Shown: positions 7,938 through 16,018, counted from the first letter of the stretch. The stretch: 42,512 bases of DNA from Kineosphaera limosa NBRC 100340 (GCF_000298215.1 NZ_BAHD01000061.1:1-42512); one strand, 5' to 3'. Numbers and translations: made by a program. The notes: generated by a model not told the origin, from the letters alone.

Positions 7938-10283
7938 TCAGAAGTTGGTCGCCATGTTGGTGAAGCGCGAGTAGTGCCCCTGGAAAGCAACGGTGATGGT
8001 CTTGGTCGGGCCGTTGCGGTGCTTGGCGACGATGATGTCGGCTTCACCTTCGCGGGGGGAGTCTTGTTCGTAGACGGACTCGCGGTGCAGCAGCATGACC
8101 ATGTCGGCGTCCTGCTCGATGGAGTTGTGCACGACGACGCCGTTGGCGACGAAGTTGTGGATGCCCAGGACCGTGGCGTCGAAGACCTCTTCGACACCGA
8201 CCGGCTCGATGCCGACGATCATGTCCCACTCGACGTCGTTGACGGCGGCCAGGTCGACGTCGGCTCGGTCGAGCACGGCCGCGACCTGCGCCAGGCTGCC
8301 GGAGTCCGTCGCGGGTGAGCCGCCGGCGACGGCGGCCGCGACCTGATTCCACACCGGGTTGGCGTCCGGGGCCGGGCGGGTGTCGGTGCGCACAATCGTC
8401 AGCAGCCGGTCCGCCTCGCTGCCCAGCGCGCCCTCCACGCCGATCTCCTGCAGGAAACGCCGCTGCGAATCCAGGTCCACGACGTCCAGCACCCAGTCGC
8501 GGGCCCCGCCCCACACCTGACTCGAGATGCCGAACCGCAACAGCAGCAACGCGATTCGGTCCAAGCGCTCGCGGTCGTCGGCGAAGCAGAAGATCTCCCC
8601 GCCCGGGTGCGTCGCCGCCAGGCCCACCCCACCGGCGCGCGTGAACACCTCCCGCAGGAACAACGCGATCTGCGCCTTCGGGAGCTTGCTGATGCCGCTG
8701 GGCACCCGCGCCTCCGGCAACTCCGCCACCAGCCGCGCGGCCGTCGTCACGTCCTCGTCGCTGAACGAGTCGTCGTACTGGTCCGGCGCCGGCACGTGCC
8801 GCGGCACCGCCACCCGGCCCCCGACCTCCAACTCCCCCAGCGGCACCCACCCCGCGTAGGTGAGGAACGGGTGGTTGGCCGTCGCCCGCAGCGTGCGACC
8901 CGAACTCGTCGTCAACTCGAAGACTTCGCGCACCCCCGTGGAGAACACGTGCGTCATCGGCCGCGCCACGTAGCGCAGCGACTCGTCCAGCGCCCACACC
9001 GGCACGTCGGTGGCGCCCGCCCGATACAGCGCACCCAGCGTCGTCTCGGCGCCCGTGTCCGCCCGCAGAATCCGCGTCGACGCCGGCAGGCACCCCGACT
9101 CACGCAAGTCCGAGACCTGCGGCTTCTTGTCCGTCCGCTGCTCCGGACCACGGTTCAGCTGAGACAGGGCGATGACCGGCACTTCGATCTCCTTCGCGAG
9201 CAGCTTCAGAGCGCGAGAGAACTCACTGACCTCCTGCTGGCGCGACTCCACGCGCTTGCCAGAACTCATGAGCTGCAAATAGTCGATGATGACGAGCTTG
9301 AGATTGTGCCGCTGCTTGAGCCGCCGACACTTCGCCCGAATCTCCATGAGCGACATATTGGGCGAGTCGTCGATGAACAACGGGCTTTCGCTGACCTCCC
9401 CCATCGTGCGCGCCAACTTCGCCCAGTCGTCATCGCGCATCGTGCCCTTACGCATGTGCTGCAACTGGATCGACGCCTCAGCACTCAGCAAACGCATCGT
9501 GATCTCGTTACGGCTCATTTCCAACGAGAAAACGACCGTCGCCATGTTGTGCTTGATCGCCGCAGAACGGGCAAAATCCAAAGCCAGCGTCGATTTGCCC
9601 ATTGCCGGACGCGCCGCGATGACGATCATCTGGCCGGAATGCAATCCGTTGGTCAGATCATCCAATTCCAGAAAGCCGGTGGGGACGCCGACCATCTCGC
9701 CGGAGGAGCCGGAGGCGTGCTCGATCTCGTCGGCCGTGGCCTCCAGCAGCTCGCCGAGCAGGTGGTAGTCCTCGGAGCCGCGTTTGTCGGCCACCTGGTA
9801 GATCTCCGCCTGCGCGGCGTTGACGATCTCTTCGACGTCGCCGCCGCCCGTGCCGTAGCCCATCTGCACGATGCGGGTGCCGGCGTCGACGAGGCGGCGC
9901 AGCACCGCGCGCTCCGCGACGATCTGCGCGTAGTAGCCAGCGTTCGCGGCCGTCGGCACCGCCGCGATGAGCTGGTGCAGGTAGCTCTGGCCGCCGATTC
10001 GGCTCAGGTCGCCGCGTTTGGTCAGCTCGTCGGCGACCGTGATGGCGTCCGCCGGCTCCCCGCGCCCGTAGAGGTTGAGGATCGCGTCGTAGATCAGCTC
10101 GTGCGCGGGACGGTAGAAGTCGACCCCGCGGGTGATCTCCAGGACGTCGGCGATCGCGTCCTTGCTCAACAGCATGCCGCCCAGCACGCTCTGCTCGGCG
10201 TGCATGTCCTGCGGCGGGAGACGGTCTTCACCGTCCTCGCGCGGGCCCTGCTCCATATCCCGCTCAAGGCGAACCAGAGACAA
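7938..10283 (-). CDS. dnaB: Replicative DNA helicase DnaB, interrupted by an intein
   Basis: DnaB is the hexameric helicase that unwinds DNA at the replication fork. The precursor is 781 residues. The N-terminal domain starts near residue 23 (PPQDMHAEQSVLGGMLL), Walker A is ARPAMGKST (224-232), and Walker B lies in LVIIDYLQLMS. Residues 398-720 are an intein, leaving a mature helicase of 458 residues, the normal family length. The exteins meet as SDLRESG/SIEQDADMVMLLHR. I chose TTG 10283 because AGGAGG lies 6 nt upstream; the ATG at 10256 has a poor ribosome-binding site. A longer upstream open frame has no family similarity. The gene is divergent from the MATE gene across a region with DnaA-box-like sites and ends just before the transposon. 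Confidence 0.97.
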   Translation of the reverse strand: MSLVRLERDMEQGPREDGEDRLPPQDMHAEQSVLGGMLLSKDAIADVLEITRGVDFYRPAHELIYDAILNLYGRGEPADAITVADELTKRGDLSRIGGQSYLHQLIAAVPTAANAGYYAQIVAERAVLRRLVDAGTRIVQMGYGTGGGDVEEIVNAAQAEIYQVADKRGSEDYHLLGELLEATADEIEHASGSSGEMVGVPTGFLELDDLTNGLHSGQMIVIAARPAMGKSTLALDFARSAAIKHNMATVVFSLEMSRNEITMRLLSAEASIQLQHMRKGTMRDDDWAKLARTMGEVSESPLFIDDSPNMSLMEIRAKCRRLKQRHNLKLVIIDYLQLMSSGKRVESRQQEVSEFSRALKLLAKEIEVPVIALSQLNRGPEQRTDKKPQVSDLRESGCLPASTRILRADTGAETTLGALYRAGATDVPVWALDESLRYVARPMTHVFSTGVREVFELTTSSGRTLRATANHPFLTYAGWVPLGELEVGGRVAVPRHVPAPDQYDDSFSDEDVTTAARLVAELPEARVPSGISKLPKAQIALFLREVFTRAGGVGLAATHPGGEIFCFADDRERLDRIALLLLRFGISSQVWGGARDWVLDVVDLDSQRRFLQEIGVEGALGSEADRLLTIVRTDTRPAPDANPVWNQVAAAVAGGSPATDSGSLAQVAAVLDRADVDLAAVNDVEWDMIVGIEPVGVEEVFDATVLGIHNFVANGVVVHNSIEQDADMVMLLHRESVYEQDSPREGEADIIVAKHRNGPTKTITVAFQGHYSRFTNMATNF
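8124..9092 (-). other. DnaB intein with degenerate homing-endonuclease domain
   Basis: This in-frame segment encodes 323 residues that splice out of DnaB. It starts with Cys (CLPASTRIL, block A) and ends HN followed by Ser (VVVHN/S). Block B is visible as TLRATANHPFL with the T-x-x-H motif, and blocks F and G as VFDATVLGIHNFVAN. The insertion point, between RESG and SIEQDAD, appears to be that of the well-known Synechocystis DnaB intein. Between residues 110 and 290 lies a region resembling a LAGLIDADG (DOD) endonuclease. Its first motif reads FLREVFTRAGGVG, lacking the catalytic Asp usual in that motif. Splicing residues are all present, so splicing should work while homing is probably lost. 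Confidence 0.93.
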
Positions 10284-10328
10284 CGCACTCCTCCTGTCGT
10301 GGCACTTCGTCGGACATGCGGTGTGGCT

Positions 10329-10354
10329 CCTCGTCGTGCCCTCCCACGACGAGG
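10329..10354. promoter_or_regulatory. Perfect hairpin in the dnaB leader
   Basis: CCTCGTCGTG (10329-10338) pairs with CACGACGAGG (10345-10354) around a 6-nt loop, 46 bp upstream of the dnaB TTG start. It could be a leader structure or protein-binding site for dnaB. No T run follows it on the minus strand, so a terminator is unlikely. Confidence 0.4.
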
Positions 10355-10489
10355 CGACCACCCCCCACACCCTCTTACGCACCACCGACAAGACTGCGAG
10401 CGCTAGGTTGCCTCCGGCCGGTGTGACCACCCGGTGAACGACCGGGTTCCGCAACGCTAAGTCGCAGGTCAGGCAGACTCAACACAGCC

Positions 10490-10747
10490 TGTGGACGGCC
10501 CTGGGGATACCCTGTGGACGCACAGGGGACAACGCCGAGCCGGGCTGTGGACCGACCTGGGGATTTCCGATGAATGCAACGGGACCCGAGCCGTTGACCT
10601 GGACATTCGCCATGCACCCCGTGTGTGCGAGAAAAAAACGCCTGACCAGCCGATCTGTCTCGCCCTTCGGTCGACGGGTCTGTCCAGATGAGATGTACGC
10701 AAGACTTCCGCCTCGCCACCAAGCCCATGTGGAGAACCTGTGGATAA
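10490..10747 (+). promoter_or_regulatory. Cluster of DnaA-box-like sequences between dnaB and the MATE gene
   Basis: Five nonamers with a TGTGGA core lie in the same orientation: TGTGGACGG (10490), TGTGGACGC (10513), TGTGGACCG (10546), TGTGGAGAA (10728) and TGTGGATAA (10739). The last is the exact complement of the TTATCCACA box, and the fourth complements TTCTCCACA, an accepted actinobacterial variant. The first three share only the core. The rest of the 456-bp gap (10284-10739) holds the dnaB leader hairpin and no coding frame I would defend. No dnaA, dnaN or AT-rich unwinding region is visible, so this is not claimed as oriC. Confidence 0.45.
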
Positions 10748-12110
10748 CTCGGGTGATCAGCCGCCACCCAGCACCCTCCGCTCGAGCCGCGACACGCGGC
10801 GTGAAGTGCTGCGATTGGCCATTCCGGCGTTCCTGGCCCTGGTCGCCGAACCGCTCTTCCTGCTGGCCGACGCCGCCATCGTCGGCCACCTGGGCACCCC
10901 CCAACTCGCCGGCCTCGGCGCTGCCTCCGCCGCCCTGACCACCATGGCGAGCATCTACATCTTCCTCGCCTACGGCACCACCTCCCTGGTCGCCCGCCGC
11001 CTCGGCGCCGGCGACCTGCGCGGAGCCCTCGGCGCGGGCCTCGACGGGATCTGGCTCGCCGTCATCCTGGGCCTCACCTCCGCCGTCCTCGTCGCCGTCT
11101 TCGCCCAACCCATCTGCGAAGTCTTCGGAGTCTCACCAGAGGCCACACAGCACGCCGTCACCTACCTGCGGATCAGCACGATCAGCCTCCCCGCCATGCT
11201 CATCGTGCTGGCCACCACCGGAGTGCTGCGCGGCCTGCAGGACACCCGCACCCCGCTCATCGCCTCCGTCGCCGCCTTCGGCACCAACGTGGTGCTCAAC
11301 TACGTCTTCGTCTACGGCTTCCACATGGGCATCGCCGGCTCCGCCTGGGGCACCGTCATCGCCCAGACCGGCATGTCCGCCGCGCTGCTGATCGTCGTGC
11401 TGCGCGCCGCGCGCCGACACCAGGCACCCATGCGGTTCCGCCCCGGCCGGGTGCTGTCCGCCGCCGCCACCGGCGTCCCGCTGCTCGTGCGCACCCTCGC
11501 CCTGCGCGCCGCCATCCTGGCCACCACCTTCGTCGCCGCCCGCCTCGGCGACGTGCCCCTGGCCGCCTACCAGGTCGCCGCCACCATCTGGACCTTCCTC
11601 GCCTTCGCCCTCGACGCCCTGGCCATCGCCGCCCAAGCCCTCACCGGCCGGGCCCTCGGCGCCGGCGACGTACCGGCCGTCCGCGACGCCACCGGGCTCA
11701 TGGTCCGGTGGGGCATCGGCTTCGGCGTCGTCCTCGGACTCCTCGTCGCGGCCCTGTCCCCCGTCCTGCCCCGGCTGTTCACCTCCGACCCCGCCGTACA
11801 GGCCGCCCTGACGGCCGGGCTGCTCGTCATCGGCCTCACCGTGCCCATCAGCGGACACGCCTTCGTGCTCGACGGCGTCCTCATCGGCGCCGGCGACGGC
11901 ACCCACCTCGCCGTCCTGCAACTCATCGCCCTCGTCGCCTACCTCCCGGTGCTCGCGGTCGTCTTCCTCGCCGGCGAGCACCTCATGGCCCAGGGCGCGC
12001 CCCTGGCCATCGCCGCCGTCTGGGCCGCCATGGCGTGGTTCATGCTGCTGCGCAGCCTGCTGCTGCACCGGCGGGCCCGCACCGACAAGTGGCTGATTAC
12101 CGGAGTGTGA
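10740..12110 (+). CDS. MATE-family multidrug/toxin exporter (DinF-like)
   Basis: MATE transporters export organic cations, drugs or metabolites in exchange for protons or sodium. The protein is 456 residues and strongly hydrophobic, with about 12 membrane helices in two similar halves. Family landmarks are FLLADAAIVGHLGTPQLAGL near residues 40-60, GVLRGLQDTRTP in the first half and GRALGAGD in the second. It starts at GTG 10740, with GGAGA 5 nt upstream; this codon lies inside a perfect DnaA-box-like sequence. A MATE gene beside dnaB is a common actinobacterial arrangement. Substrate cannot be read from the sequence. Confidence 0.93.
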   Translation: MDNSGDQPPPSTLRSSRDTRREVLRLAIPAFLALVAEPLFLLADAAIVGHLGTPQLAGLGAASAALTTMASIYIFLAYGTTSLVARRLGAGDLRGALGAGLDGIWLAVILGLTSAVLVAVFAQPICEVFGVSPEATQHAVTYLRISTISLPAMLIVLATTGVLRGLQDTRTPLIASVAAFGTNVVLNYVFVYGFHMGIAGSAWGTVIAQTGMSAALLIVVLRAARRHQAPMRFRPGRVLSAAATGVPLLVRTLALRAAILATTFVAARLGDVPLAAYQVAATIWTFLAFALDALAIAAQALTGRALGAGDVPAVRDATGLMVRWGIGFGVVLGLLVAALSPVLPRLFTSDPAVQAALTAGLLVIGLTVPISGHAFVLDGVLIGAGDGTHLAVLQLIALVAYLPVLAVVFLAGEHLMAQGAPLAIAAVWAAMAWFMLLRSLLLHRRARTDKWLITGV

Positions 12111-12227
12111 GGCGCACCCGAATCGGGCCCCGGCACCTTGCGTAGGGTCCGGCCGTTGAGAACCTGGCCGTCACGCACCCGACCGCAACGGCCGCAACCA
12201 CCGCAACGACCCGCCCAAGGAGGCGAC

Positions 12228-12863
12228 GTGCGACGCTCCGACCCGCAGCGACGACGCCCCAGCGCGCCTCCCGTCGACGCGCCGCACCACCGCCCCGTCG
12301 ACCGCGGCGGCTGGCGTGGCTCCGCCAAACCCGCCAAACCCCGGCACAACCCGCCGCCGCCCGCGCCCCTGGACGGCAGCCAGGCCCGCCCGCCGCACGC
12401 CTCCGTCGCCTCGAGCGACACGACCCGGATGCTCGCGTTCATCCTCGACGAACTCATCCGCGTGCCCGGCACCCGATTCCGCTTCGGCCTCGACCCGATC
12501 CTCGGCTTCATCCCCGGGCTCGGCGACGCGGCCGGCAGCGCCATCTCCGGCATCATCCTCGTCGAGGGCATCCGCCAGCGCGTGCCCTACAGCGTGCTGT
12601 TGCGGATGGGCGGCAACCTGCTCATCGACGGCCTGCTCGGCCTCCTGCCGTTCATCGGGGACGCCGCCGACGCCGCCCACCGCGCCAACAGCAAGAACGT
12701 GCGGCTGCTCGACCGCACCGTCGCCCGCGGGCAGCGGGTGCAGACCGACGGCATCGGCTACCTCCTCGGAGCCGGCGCCATCGTCGTCCTCATCCTCGCC
12801 GCCGTCATCGGGCTGGCCGTGCTGGGCGTCCTGGCGTTGCTGCGGGTGCTGGGCATCGTCTGA
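12228..12863 (+). CDS. DUF4112-family membrane protein
   Basis: The protein is 211 residues. The first 65 are disordered and rich in Pro, Arg and Ala. From about residue 65 comes the DUF4112 core: DELIRVPGTRFRFGLDPILG, then PGLGDAAGSAISG, and LLGLLPFIGDAADAAHRAN. The C-terminus holds a strong membrane segment (about 180-208). GTG 12228 is preceded by AAGGAGG, which outweighs the longer upstream open frame. The function of the family is unknown; its repeated PGLGD/PFIGD motifs suggest two equivalent halves. It lies 117 bp after the MATE gene and may be cotranscribed with it. Confidence 0.85.
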   Translation: MRRSDPQRRRPSAPPVDAPHHRPVDRGGWRGSAKPAKPRHNPPPPAPLDGSQARPPHASVASSDTTRMLAFILDELIRVPGTRFRFGLDPILGFIPGLGDAAGSAISGIILVEGIRQRVPYSVLLRMGGNLLIDGLLGLLPFIGDAADAAHRANSKNVRLLDRTVARGQRVQTDGIGYLLGAGAIVVLILAAVIGLAVLGVLALLRVLGIV

Positions 12864-12868
12864 TCAGC

Positions 12869-12886
12869 CCCCGGTCGCACCCGGGG
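12869..12886. terminator. Hairpin between convergent genes
   Basis: CCCCGG (12869-12874) pairs with CCGGGG (12881-12886) around a 6-nt loop. It fills the 24-bp gap between the convergent DUF4112 and LacI genes and could end transcription from both sides. There is no clear T tract. Confidence 0.5.
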
Positions 12887-12887
12887 T

Positions 12888-14054
12888 TCAGAGCGGAATG
12901 TTGTGCGGAGTGACGACCACGACCGGTCTCGGCAACGACACCGGACGCCCCGGCAGCAGCCCCTGCACCTGCAGCAGCGCGCCCAGGCTGCGGCGGGCAT
13001 CGCGTCGCAGGTCGTGGTGCAGCACCGCGGTCAGGCGACCCGAGCGCAGCAGCACGAGGTTGTCCTCGTCGAGGTCGTGGGCCACGAAACCGCGGACCGG
13101 CCGGCGGGCGGCATCGAACGCGGCGAGCGTGCCCCGGTTGGCCCCGCCCGGGGAGTAGACGAGCGCCAGCCCCGGATCGTCGGCCAGAGCCTGCGCCGCC
13201 AGCCGCTCCATCGTCTCGTCGAGGCCGTCCGTACCGTCGAGGACGACCGCGCGCGACCCCGGGCGCAGCCGCGTGAATTCGTCCACGAACCCCTGCGCCC
13301 GCTGCCCCTCGCCGAGGAAGGCCGCCCGGCTCAGCGGCACAAGGGCGTCGACCACAGAACGGGCCTCTTGGGCGCGGGCCTCGTGGGTGCGGGCCACCTC
13401 CGAACGAGCCGCCCCCGAGCGGGCCACTTGCGAGAGCTCGCCCGGCCCAGGCGCGGCCCCTCGGTTCGTCGTCACCACGTCCGGCGACGCCTCGTCGGCG
13501 TGCCCAGGCCCGGCAGCGAGGTTGAGCAGGTAGGCCGCGGTCGCTCCGGCGGCCTGATTGTCGATGCCGACGTAGACGTGCCGGGCCGTCGTCGGCAGGT
13601 CGGTGACCAATGTGATGACCGGGATGCCCGCGGCGACCACAGCATCGACGGCCTCGGCGACCACCGGATCGTCGGGTGCCTTGAGCAGGATGCCGTCACT
13701 GCCGCGCCGCGCCAGCCGCGCCAGCCGGTCCGCGATCCAGGCCGGGTCGGCCGCCGCGTCCAGGTCGTAGCGCAACCGCAGCTGCGCCGGCCGCAGCATC
13801 GCTGCCTCCGCCTCGAAGGCCGCGCGCACCACGTCCGAGAACCGGTCCGGGGCCGCCATCACCAGGTCCGCGACGAGCGAGCGGCCCGTGAGCACGAGCT
13901 GCCCCGCCTGCCGATCCAGGTCTGCGATCGCCCGGTGCACCGCCCGCGTCGCGCGCACGCTCACCCCGGGCCGGTGATGCAGCACCCGGTCGACCGTCGC
14001 CTCCGACAGCCCAGCCTGATCGGCGATATCGCGCACCCGATGGCGATGCGGCAC
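12888..14054 (-). CDS. LacI-family transcriptional regulator with sugar-binding domain
   Basis: The protein is 388 residues. Residues 5-55 form a LacI-type HTH (VRDIADQAGLSEATVDRVLH), followed by the hinge and a periplasmic-binding-protein-like effector domain. GTG 14054 was chosen because GGAGGGGAGG lies just upstream and the HTH begins there. An unusual feature is a stretch of about 55 residues inserted near 205-260, after the LNLAAGPGH segment and before VPLSRAAFLGEGQRAQGF. It is rich in Ala, Arg, Glu and Ser with repeats of the form (T/S)xEARAQEAR. Most LacI proteins lack it. The gene is divergent from a PhyH-type dioxygenase, with a 12-bp palindrome between them, so it probably controls that gene. 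The effector is probably a sugar or polyol. Confidence 0.9.
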   Translation of the reverse strand: MPHRHRVRDIADQAGLSEATVDRVLHHRPGVSVRATRAVHRAIADLDRQAGQLVLTGRSLVADLVMAAPDRFSDVVRAAFEAEAAMLRPAQLRLRYDLDAAADPAWIADRLARLARRGSDGILLKAPDDPVVAEAVDAVVAAGIPVITLVTDLPTTARHVYVGIDNQAAGATAAYLLNLAAGPGHADEASPDVVTTNRGAAPGPGELSQVARSGAARSEVARTHEARAQEARSVVDALVPLSRAAFLGEGQRAQGFVDEFTRLRPGSRAVVLDGTDGLDETMERLAAQALADDPGLALVYSPGGANRGTLAAFDAARRPVRGFVAHDLDEDNLVLLRSGRLTAVLHHDLRRDARRSLGALLQVQGLLPGRPVSLPRPVVVVTPHNIPL

Positions 14055-14181
14055 GGTCGGCCTCCCCTCCTGCTGATCCCCCAGTGTTGCGGTTAGTGCC
14101 CACCGGCGCGGTCGCACCCACACCCGTCGGCAGGCACCGCAACCGTCGAACGAGGGGGCCAGCGGGCTGAGGGGTTTCTGA

Positions 14182-14193
14182 GGGGTCGACCCC
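14182..14193. promoter_or_regulatory. Palindromic operator candidate between lacI-type gene and dioxygenase gene
   Basis: GGGGTCGACCCC is a perfect 12-bp palindrome with a central CG, the form LacI-family operators usually take. It lies 86 bp upstream of the dioxygenase start and 128 bp from the divergent regulator start. The call rests on position and symmetry only. Confidence 0.5.
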
Positions 14194-14278
14194 CTAGAAG
14201 GAGGCCGCTGTCAGCGCGACAGTGGAGTCAAGACGCCGCAGCACCCGTCCCACCGGACCGACTCACGAAGGAGCCCCC

Positions 14279-15475
14279 ATGACCCTGGCCACCGGAGCCA
14301 TCAGCACCCGCAAGACCGGACGCTACGACCTCTCCGACTGCCGGGTCGACGACCTCGTCGCCCTCATCGAGGAGGGCCTGGCCGGCACCGACATCGCCGA
14401 CTACCCCACGGCGGCCGAGCTCGTCGAGGGCGTGCTCATCTACCAGGCCGACGCATTGCGCGAAGCCGCCAGCCGTGACGAGGCCGCCCTGACCGCCGAG
14501 CTCGCCCAGGCGCTGACCGACGGCCCCGGCATCGTCGTTATCAAGGGCGCCTTCACCCACGACGTCATCGACGAGGCCACCGACGCCTTCAACGACCTCA
14601 TCGAGCGCCAACGCCAGGAGGGTCGTGTGGTCGGCGACCACTTCGCCGCCCCGGGAGCCAACGACCGGGTGTGGAACGCGCTGGAGAAGTTCGCACTCGC
14701 CCACCCGCAGACGTTCGTGCGGTACTACGCCAACGACGTGCTGGCCATCGCCGCCGGCGCCTGGCTGGGCCCGGCCTACCAGGTGACCAGCCAGGTCAAC
14801 GTCGTCAACCCCGGCGGCCAGCGTCAGGAGGTGCACCGCGACTACCACCTGGGCTTCCTCGGACCGCAGGTCGCCGCCGGCTACCCCGCTCACGTGCACC
14901 ACCTGTCCCCGGTGCTGACCCTGCAGGGCGCCGTCGCGCACGTCGACATGCCGGTGGAGTCCGGCCCGACGCTGTACCTGCCGCACAGCCAGAAGTACGG
15001 CCCCGGCTACCTGGCCTGGTGGCTGGAGGAGTTCAAGGAGCACTTCAACGGCCACCACATCCAGTTGCCGCTGGCCAAGGGCGACGCGGTCTTCTTCAAC
15101 CCCGCCCTCTTCCACGCCGCCGGCACCAACCACTCCGCCGACATCTTGCGCATGGCCAACCTGCTGCAGGTCAGCTCGGCGTTCGGGCGGGCCATGGAGA
15201 CCGTCGACCGCGGGCGGGTCGCCCTGGCCATCTACCCGGCGCTGGCCGCCGCGCTCGCCGACGGCAGCCTCGACGAGGCCGCCGCCCACAACGTCGTGGC
15301 CGCCAGCGCCGAGGGCTACCCGTTCCCCACCAACCTCGACCTCGACCCTCCGATCGACGGGCTGGCGCCGGCCTCCCAGGCCGACCACGTGCGCGAGGCC
15401 CTGCGCGAAGGCCGCAGCGTCGAGCAGCTCGCGCGCACCCTGAGCGAGTACGACGCCCGCCGGGTCAGCGCCTGA
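14279..15475 (+). CDS. Phytanoyl-CoA dioxygenase (PhyH)-family Fe(II)/2-oxoglutarate oxygenase
   Basis: PhyH-type enzymes hydroxylate a substrate using Fe(II), O2 and 2-oxoglutarate. The protein is 398 residues. The iron-binding triad is visible as H186 and D188 (QEVHRDYH) and H279 (PALFHAAGTN), with R291 (ILRMANLLQ) placed to bind 2-oxoglutarate. ATG 14279 has GAAGGAG 6 nt upstream. The first 80 residues are helical and outside the jelly-roll core. The neighbouring LacI regulator and downstream polyol oxidoreductases suggest a small polar substrate rather than a phytanoyl thioester. The substrate is not known. Confidence 0.88.
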   Translation: MTLATGAISTRKTGRYDLSDCRVDDLVALIEEGLAGTDIADYPTAAELVEGVLIYQADALREAASRDEAALTAELAQALTDGPGIVVIKGAFTHDVIDEATDAFNDLIERQRQEGRVVGDHFAAPGANDRVWNALEKFALAHPQTFVRYYANDVLAIAAGAWLGPAYQVTSQVNVVNPGGQRQEVHRDYHLGFLGPQVAAGYPAHVHHLSPVLTLQGAVAHVDMPVESGPTLYLPHSQKYGPGYLAWWLEEFKEHFNGHHIQLPLAKGDAVFFNPALFHAAGTNHSADILRMANLLQVSSAFGRAMETVDRGRVALAIYPALAAALADGSLDEAAAHNVVAASAEGYPFPTNLDLDPPIDGLAPASQADHVREALREGRSVEQLARTLSEYDARRVSA

Positions 15476-15504
15476 CGAGGCCTGCCTCAGCCAGCGGCGC
15501 CGAT

Positions 15505-15550
15505 CTCCAAGCCGCCAGCCCTCCAAGCCGCCAGCCTCCAAGCCGCCAGC
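15505..15550 (+). repeat. Three tandem copies of a 15-bp repeat
   Basis: CTCCAAGCCGCCAGC occurs at 15505-15519, 15521-15535 and 15536-15550, starting 30 bp after the dioxygenase stop. Copies are exact, and one extra base separates the first two. It is non-coding as far as I can tell. Confidence 0.85.
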
Positions 15551-15581
15551 CCGGCGCCGCACGGCGCGGCCCGCAGACCCC

Positions 15582-15617
15582 AGCCCCCGAGCGACCATGG
15601 GCGGACGCTCGGGGGCT
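15582..15617 (+). terminator. 12-bp perfect hairpin downstream of the dioxygenase gene
   Basis: AGCCCCCGAGCG (15582-15593) pairs with CGCTCGGGGGCT (15606-15617) around a 12-nt loop. It is the likely transcription end of the dioxygenase gene, about 105 bp after its stop. There is no poly-T tail, which is common in high-GC actinobacteria. Confidence 0.65.
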
Positions 15618-15710
15618 CGGCCGTGCCCGACCCCACCTTCAGGTCCGGCCGAAAAACTGTTACCCAGTCACGGTGAGCGACCACTATTCGGACACAGCTA
15701 CAGTCAGCTC

Positions 15711-15822
15711 CTGAAACAGCCCAGCAGACGCGTCGCAACTGCCCGAACGGGCACTGACCAGGGATATCGCTTCGATATTCCACGAACTCGGGCAGAAATT
15801 TCACCCGTTCATGTTGTTTCAG
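15711..15822. other. Nested inverted repeats in a non-coding region
   Basis: The gap 15476-16018 (543 bp) has no convincing gene. Its lower-GC middle contains CTGAAACA (15711-15718) matched by TGTTTCAG (15815-15822). Inside these lie GCCCG-AA-CGGGC (15741-15752) and ATATCG-CTT-CGATAT (15764-15778). The nesting would allow a folded RNA or a multi-site protein-binding region. A TTGACA at about 15847 could be a -35 element for the small membrane genes downstream, but no well-spaced -10 is evident. Confidence 0.35.
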
Positions 15823-16018
15823 CAGTGTTTCGGGCCGACAAGGGAGTTGACACACCCCCGGGGGTCAGGCGCACGCTTGATATGTCGATCAGCCCAGTGA
15901 TCGACGGTGCGGAACCGCTCCGCATCCCCCACAAGCCGCCCACTCCGGGCGCACGACGGCCGTGCAGGACGAGCCGTCGAGGCTCCCCTGCCACCGTCGC
16001 ACGGTGAAGGAGCCCCAC

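Noticed and set aside
10284-10739. Chromosomal replication origin
   Set aside because: DnaA-box-like words are present, but there is no dnaA or dnaN, no AT-rich unwinding element and only two good boxes.
14228-15598. 456-residue open frame antisense to the dioxygenase gene
   Set aside because: Its translation is Val/Gly/Asp-rich with no domain, and the plus-strand frame has a full iron site and a good ribosome-binding site. It is a by-product of high GC.
15597-16007. 136-residue open frame in the gene-free region
   Set aside because: No ribosome-binding site, no recognisable domain, and it runs through the terminator stem and inverted repeats.
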